64,000 bases of DNA from the NCBI GenBank assembly GCA_965204525.1, contig OZ241994.1, forward strand, positions 124,001 through 188,000, given 5' to 3'. The DNA comes from Bin5 sp965204525. GTDB lineage: Bacteria; Chloroflexota; Anaerolineae; Caldilineales; Caldilineaceae. Positions 61,646-64,000 of this stretch are shown piece after piece. The notes under the pieces are model-generated. The model saw only the letters and a program-made list of their open reading frames with translations. It was not told the origin of the DNA and made no database searches. Each line of letters opens with the position of its first letter. The first letter of the stretch is position 1. The position numbers and the translations under genes are program-made.

Positions 61646-61735
61646 ATCCTGGTCCCCCGGTTAGGCAGAAGGGGAAGCCACAGCCGAATTCACCAAACTG
61701 ATGGGATGACAGTAGGTTGGAGGGAAAGCCTCCTG

Positions 61736-63628
61736 TCACTCCGTCATCTGAATGAGAGTCGCGATCTGGCGATAAATCTCTTCAATCGTCGTTTCGTCGG
61801 CGCGATAAAATTGGCCGTTGCCGATTCGGGCCAGGTCTTCCAGCAGACCTGCATCAGCATCTCGGCCAAATGCCACCGTATGGACGGAAACCGGATTTTG
61901 CGCACCCTGTATGTCCCGTTGCAACGCACGCAAGCGGCGTTCGCTGTCGTTATCGCGACCGTCGGTCATCACCACAATCGCATATGTGGCATCGGAATCG
62001 ACCAAGTCCTTAAGCTCACTATGCGCCGCCCACACTGCATCGATCAATCTGGTGGAGCCGCCGGCCTCCATGCTCTCGATCATATGCAGCACCTGACTGC
62101 GCCCCTCAGCATCCAGCCACTGCAGTGCCCCGTACTGCTTCACTCCGGATCCGAACTCCACGAGTCCGATTCTGTCGCGATCTCCCTGAATCTGGTCCAC
62201 GAATCCCTGCAGGGCAGTTTTCGCTCTAGCAAGTTTGCTGCCATTCATCGATTCGCTGGTATCCACAACCAATATTACGTTTACGGGACGCATTGACAAA
62301 CGCCAGGCGTCCAATACAATCTCCAGAACGGGTTGCGGCGGCAGCGGCAAAAGCGTCTGTGGCGAAAGAGGGTCGACTGTTCCGGTCTCTGCGAATGGGC
62401 TGGGCTCCGCCATCAGTTCAATGGCCAGGTCGACTGGTCTGAACCCGGCCTCAAGCAACGCATACTGGCTGTCTTTACTCAGCAAGTATCGGGTGAACGC
62501 GCGGTAGGTGCTGCGCTGGTTCCGGGTCACCGCAGGACCTGCCCGCCCGTCTAATTCCAGCAATGCGAAGGGATAATCCGCCCAGAGCGTTCCCTCCTTC
62601 GGATAGATGGCAACCAACTGCCCGTCCGAAAAGATTCGCCCGGCAAAGCCCTCGCTGGACAGCCAGGAGAGACCGCGATCAGAGGACTGGTTCCAGGCGA
62701 TTACTGACTGCTCTTGCGTTACGAAGGCATCGAAAAGCCCGTTGCTTTCGCCTTCCTCACCGTGTACGCGGCCTTCCTCCTGCTTAAATTCTGGCCGCGC
62801 CCGGCCACCTGCGCTGAGAACAAGCGCTGATCTCTCCGCCCGACGAACATAGTCTATTACGTCAGGCCGGGTTGCGATCTCTGCCGTCAGTCCGCGTGTA
62901 ATGTCGGCGCCGGCATAAAACTTGGACAATGTCGCCGCGACGCCGGACGTGCTCTCTGGACTAGGATGGCCCCATCTGAACGCCTTGGAAGGCGCGGCCG
63001 CCCGGGCATGGACCTCCTTCCAGCCGATCGACTGGTGCGGCCAGCCCAACTGCTGTGCCGCATCCAACTGCACGGCAATGACGACTGGGCTGACGGCAAA
63101 TAGCGTGGACTGGCCGACCCGGCTCGCCGGAAATGAGCCGGACTCCATTGGAAACAGCTTCGCCCAACGCACGTCAATCAAATCCAGCCAAAGCGAGCTG
63201 TCTGGCACGACGGCCTGGAAGCCTGGCTGCTGCAACGATTCCCCGACCATTTCGCGGGAGGAGCGGGTAACCAGTTCAACTTGCATCATCTCTCCGTCCG
63301 GTGTGCGGAGTCTGAGGCCGTTGAACCTGCCGGCCCGTTCCCTCAGCGATACCGCCATCGTTGGAGATACGGCCACGGTCAACGTTGCGCTGTTGGAGGG
63401 CCATGCGGCAGAAACTGCCCTGATGCCTTCGATTGTTGCGGACCCTTCGCCGGCCAGGATGCCCGCGATCCAGGCCCCGGCGCGCACAGTCGTCACCCCG
63501 CAGGCGCATAGCAGAAAGCAGCCCACCACCGCGAACGAGATAAGCAGCCGTCGCGGCGGGAAGCGCGAGAACTCCGCTTCGGTCGGAACCGCGCGCTCCT
63601 GATCTGTCCCGTCCTGAATCTCGCTCAT
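61736..63628 (-). CDS. VWA-domain protein with solute-binding-protein-like domain
   Basis: A 630-residue protein with an N-terminal membrane helix (about 28-48), a large part resembling a periplasmic solute-binding protein (F-P-M-E-S-G-S-F, W-A-D-Y-P-F-A-L-L), and a C-terminal von Willebrand A domain. The MIDAS is complete: V-D-T-S-E-S-M (D-x-S-x-S), the Thr in G-G-S-T-R-L-I-D-A-V and the Asp of M-T-D-G-R-D-N-D. The protein probably sits outside the membrane and binds a ligand or partner through a metal. It overlaps the gene upstream by four bases (A-T-G-A), and the receptor gene follows 90 bases after it. Confidence 0.85.
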   Translation of the reverse strand: MSEIQDGTDQERAVPTEAEFSRFPPRRLLISFAVVGCFLLCACGVTTVRAGAWIAGILAGEGSATIEGIRAVSAAWPSNSATLTVAVSPTMAVSLRERAGRFNGLRLRTPDGEMMQVELVTRSSREMVGESLQQPGFQAVVPDSSLWLDLIDVRWAKLFPMESGSFPASRVGQSTLFAVSPVVIAVQLDAAQQLGWPHQSIGWKEVHARAAAPSKAFRWGHPSPESTSGVAATLSKFYAGADITRGLTAEIATRPDVIDYVRRAERSALVLSAGGRARPEFKQEEGRVHGEEGESNGLFDAFVTQEQSVIAWNQSSDRGLSWLSSEGFAGRIFSDGQLVAIYPKEGTLWADYPFALLELDGRAGPAVTRNQRSTYRAFTRYLLSKDSQYALLEAGFRPVDLAIELMAEPSPFAETGTVDPLSPQTLLPLPPQPVLEIVLDAWRLSMRPVNVILVVDTSESMNGSKLARAKTALQGFVDQIQGDRDRIGLVEFGSGVKQYGALQWLDAEGRSQVLHMIESMEAGGSTRLIDAVWAAHSELKDLVDSDATYAIVVMTDGRDNDSERRLRALQRDIQGAQNPVSVHTVAFGRDADAGLLEDLARIGNGQFYRADETTIEEIYRQIATLIQMTE

Positions 63629-64000
63629 CGCTCCTCGTTCAACTCCTGCCGGCGCAAGAGCGCCGACAGGAGCTCTGGGTTCAGAGGCTGCATCACATTG
63701 ACGCCGGATACGTTATCCTCTACGCCCAAACGCCGCCACTGTTCGAAGAGGCTTCCCTCTGCGGCGCTGACCGGCAGGCCGGAATCGGCTGGACGCAGCC
63801 CGAATTCGAGCAATGTGCGCTGTTGCCCTTCGCTGAGCAAAAAACTTTGAAACGCCAACGCTGCGTTCTTTTGCACTGCTGACGTCTCAGGGCCTGTCCA
63901 GATCGCGAATGGAAAGTCGAACCAGGTAGTCACCTTCGGGTAGTAAAGGACTACCGGCTCCTGCCAGCGTTTTTGAATGCCTTCCATTTCCTGAAGCAAG
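63625..64000 (-). CDS. Solute-binding-like/VWA-family relative, C-terminal part
   Basis: The gene begins beyond the window; 124 residues of its end are visible. F-D-F-P-F-A-I-W-T-G-P, then A-F-Q-S-F-L-L-S-E-G-Q-Q-R-T-L-L-E-F-G-L-R-P, match the middle of the VWA-domain protein next to it (Y-P-F-A-L-L, S-K-D-S-Q-Y-A-L-L-E-A-G-F-R-P). So this is a paralogue of its solute-binding-like part, here without a VWA domain. The stop overlaps the start of that neighbour, so the two are coupled. Confidence 0.75.
   Translation of the reverse strand, partial: LLQEMEGIQKRWQEPVVLYYPKVTTWFDFPFAIWTGPETSAVQKNAALAFQSFLLSEGQQRTLLEFGLRPADSGLPVSAAEGSLFEQWRRLGVEDNVSGVNVMQPLNPELLSALLRRQELNEER

Overview
The window is a gene-dense, fairly GC-rich bacterial chromosome segment. 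It has no phage, plasmid or rRNA genes. I infer a Chloroflexota lineage (Caldilineae/Anaerolineae-like). The reasons are lipoproteins with proline/threonine-rich linkers and SH3b repeats, a gamma-alpha fused 2-oxoacid:ferredoxin oxidoreductase, many SDR, Gfo/Idh/MocA and PhyH genes, and a radical SAM protein with a C-U-A-E-P tail. No taxonomic marker was compared, so this is a judgement of style, not a proof.

Layout. 0-9 kb: end of a nitrilase, an N-acyl-D-amino-acid deacylase-like amidohydrolase, a coupled CMP-kinase-like/SH3 lipoprotein pair, a sulfatase, an amidase, a small charged protein and a sugar-nucleotide epimerase coupled to a Nudix gene. 9.6-13.9 kb: a frameshifted SPL-like radical SAM gene, a ROK sugar kinase, galT and a two-subunit class I fumarase/tartrate-dehydratase pair. 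14-24.6 kb: an internally duplicated lipoprotein, a GNAT, a MATE exporter, YigZ, a HAD phosphatase, an LCP (LytR-CpsA-Psr) protein and a three-part PP2C-like/TM/beta-propeller protein. 25-30.3 kb: a YchF-like GTPase, an S1 protein with a clear terminator, a pteridine-reductase-like SDR, a small membrane protein, a SirB1/TPR protein and a PlsC acyltransferase.

30.4-38.8 kb: a GntR regulator translationally coupled to both subunits of a 2-oxoacid:ferredoxin oxidoreductase, with a striking upstream operator region; an M20 amidohydrolase; and a VOC-moeA-moaC-moaD-moaE operon for molybdenum cofactor. 39-40.5 kb: RNase P RNA followed by six tRNA genes (Leu, Ala, Gly, Phe, Gln, His) and a terminator. 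40.6-42.9 kb: an SH3/TPR membrane protein and about 1 kb of gene-poor DNA with a GAF-domain relic. 42.9-53.8 kb: a catabolic-looking accessory region (three SDR/isomerase genes, two Gfo/Idh/MocA oxidoreductases, a molybdenum hydroxylase large subunit, a MaoC hydratase and a PhyH dioxygenase), interrupted by an AT-richer DNA methyltransferase plus candidate restriction endonuclease. 54-64 kb: the probable selenoprotein radical SAM gene, pncB, miaB, a Ca2+/Na+ antiporter, an ABC-type receptor lipoprotein, and a VWA protein coupled to a truncated relative.

The most interesting items are these. (1) The radical SAM gene at 54.3-55.86 kb, whose apparent stop UGA is followed in frame by A-E-P and a hairpin at SECIS spacing. 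(2) The methyltransferase/PD-(D/E)XK pair at 44.8-47.0 kb. (3) The PP2C-like/TM/propeller protein at 22.2-24.6 kb. (4) The tandem 9-bp repeats and palindrome in front of the GntR/oxidoreductase operon. (5) The frameshift that separates the N-terminus of the SPL-like radical SAM gene from its cluster-binding motif.
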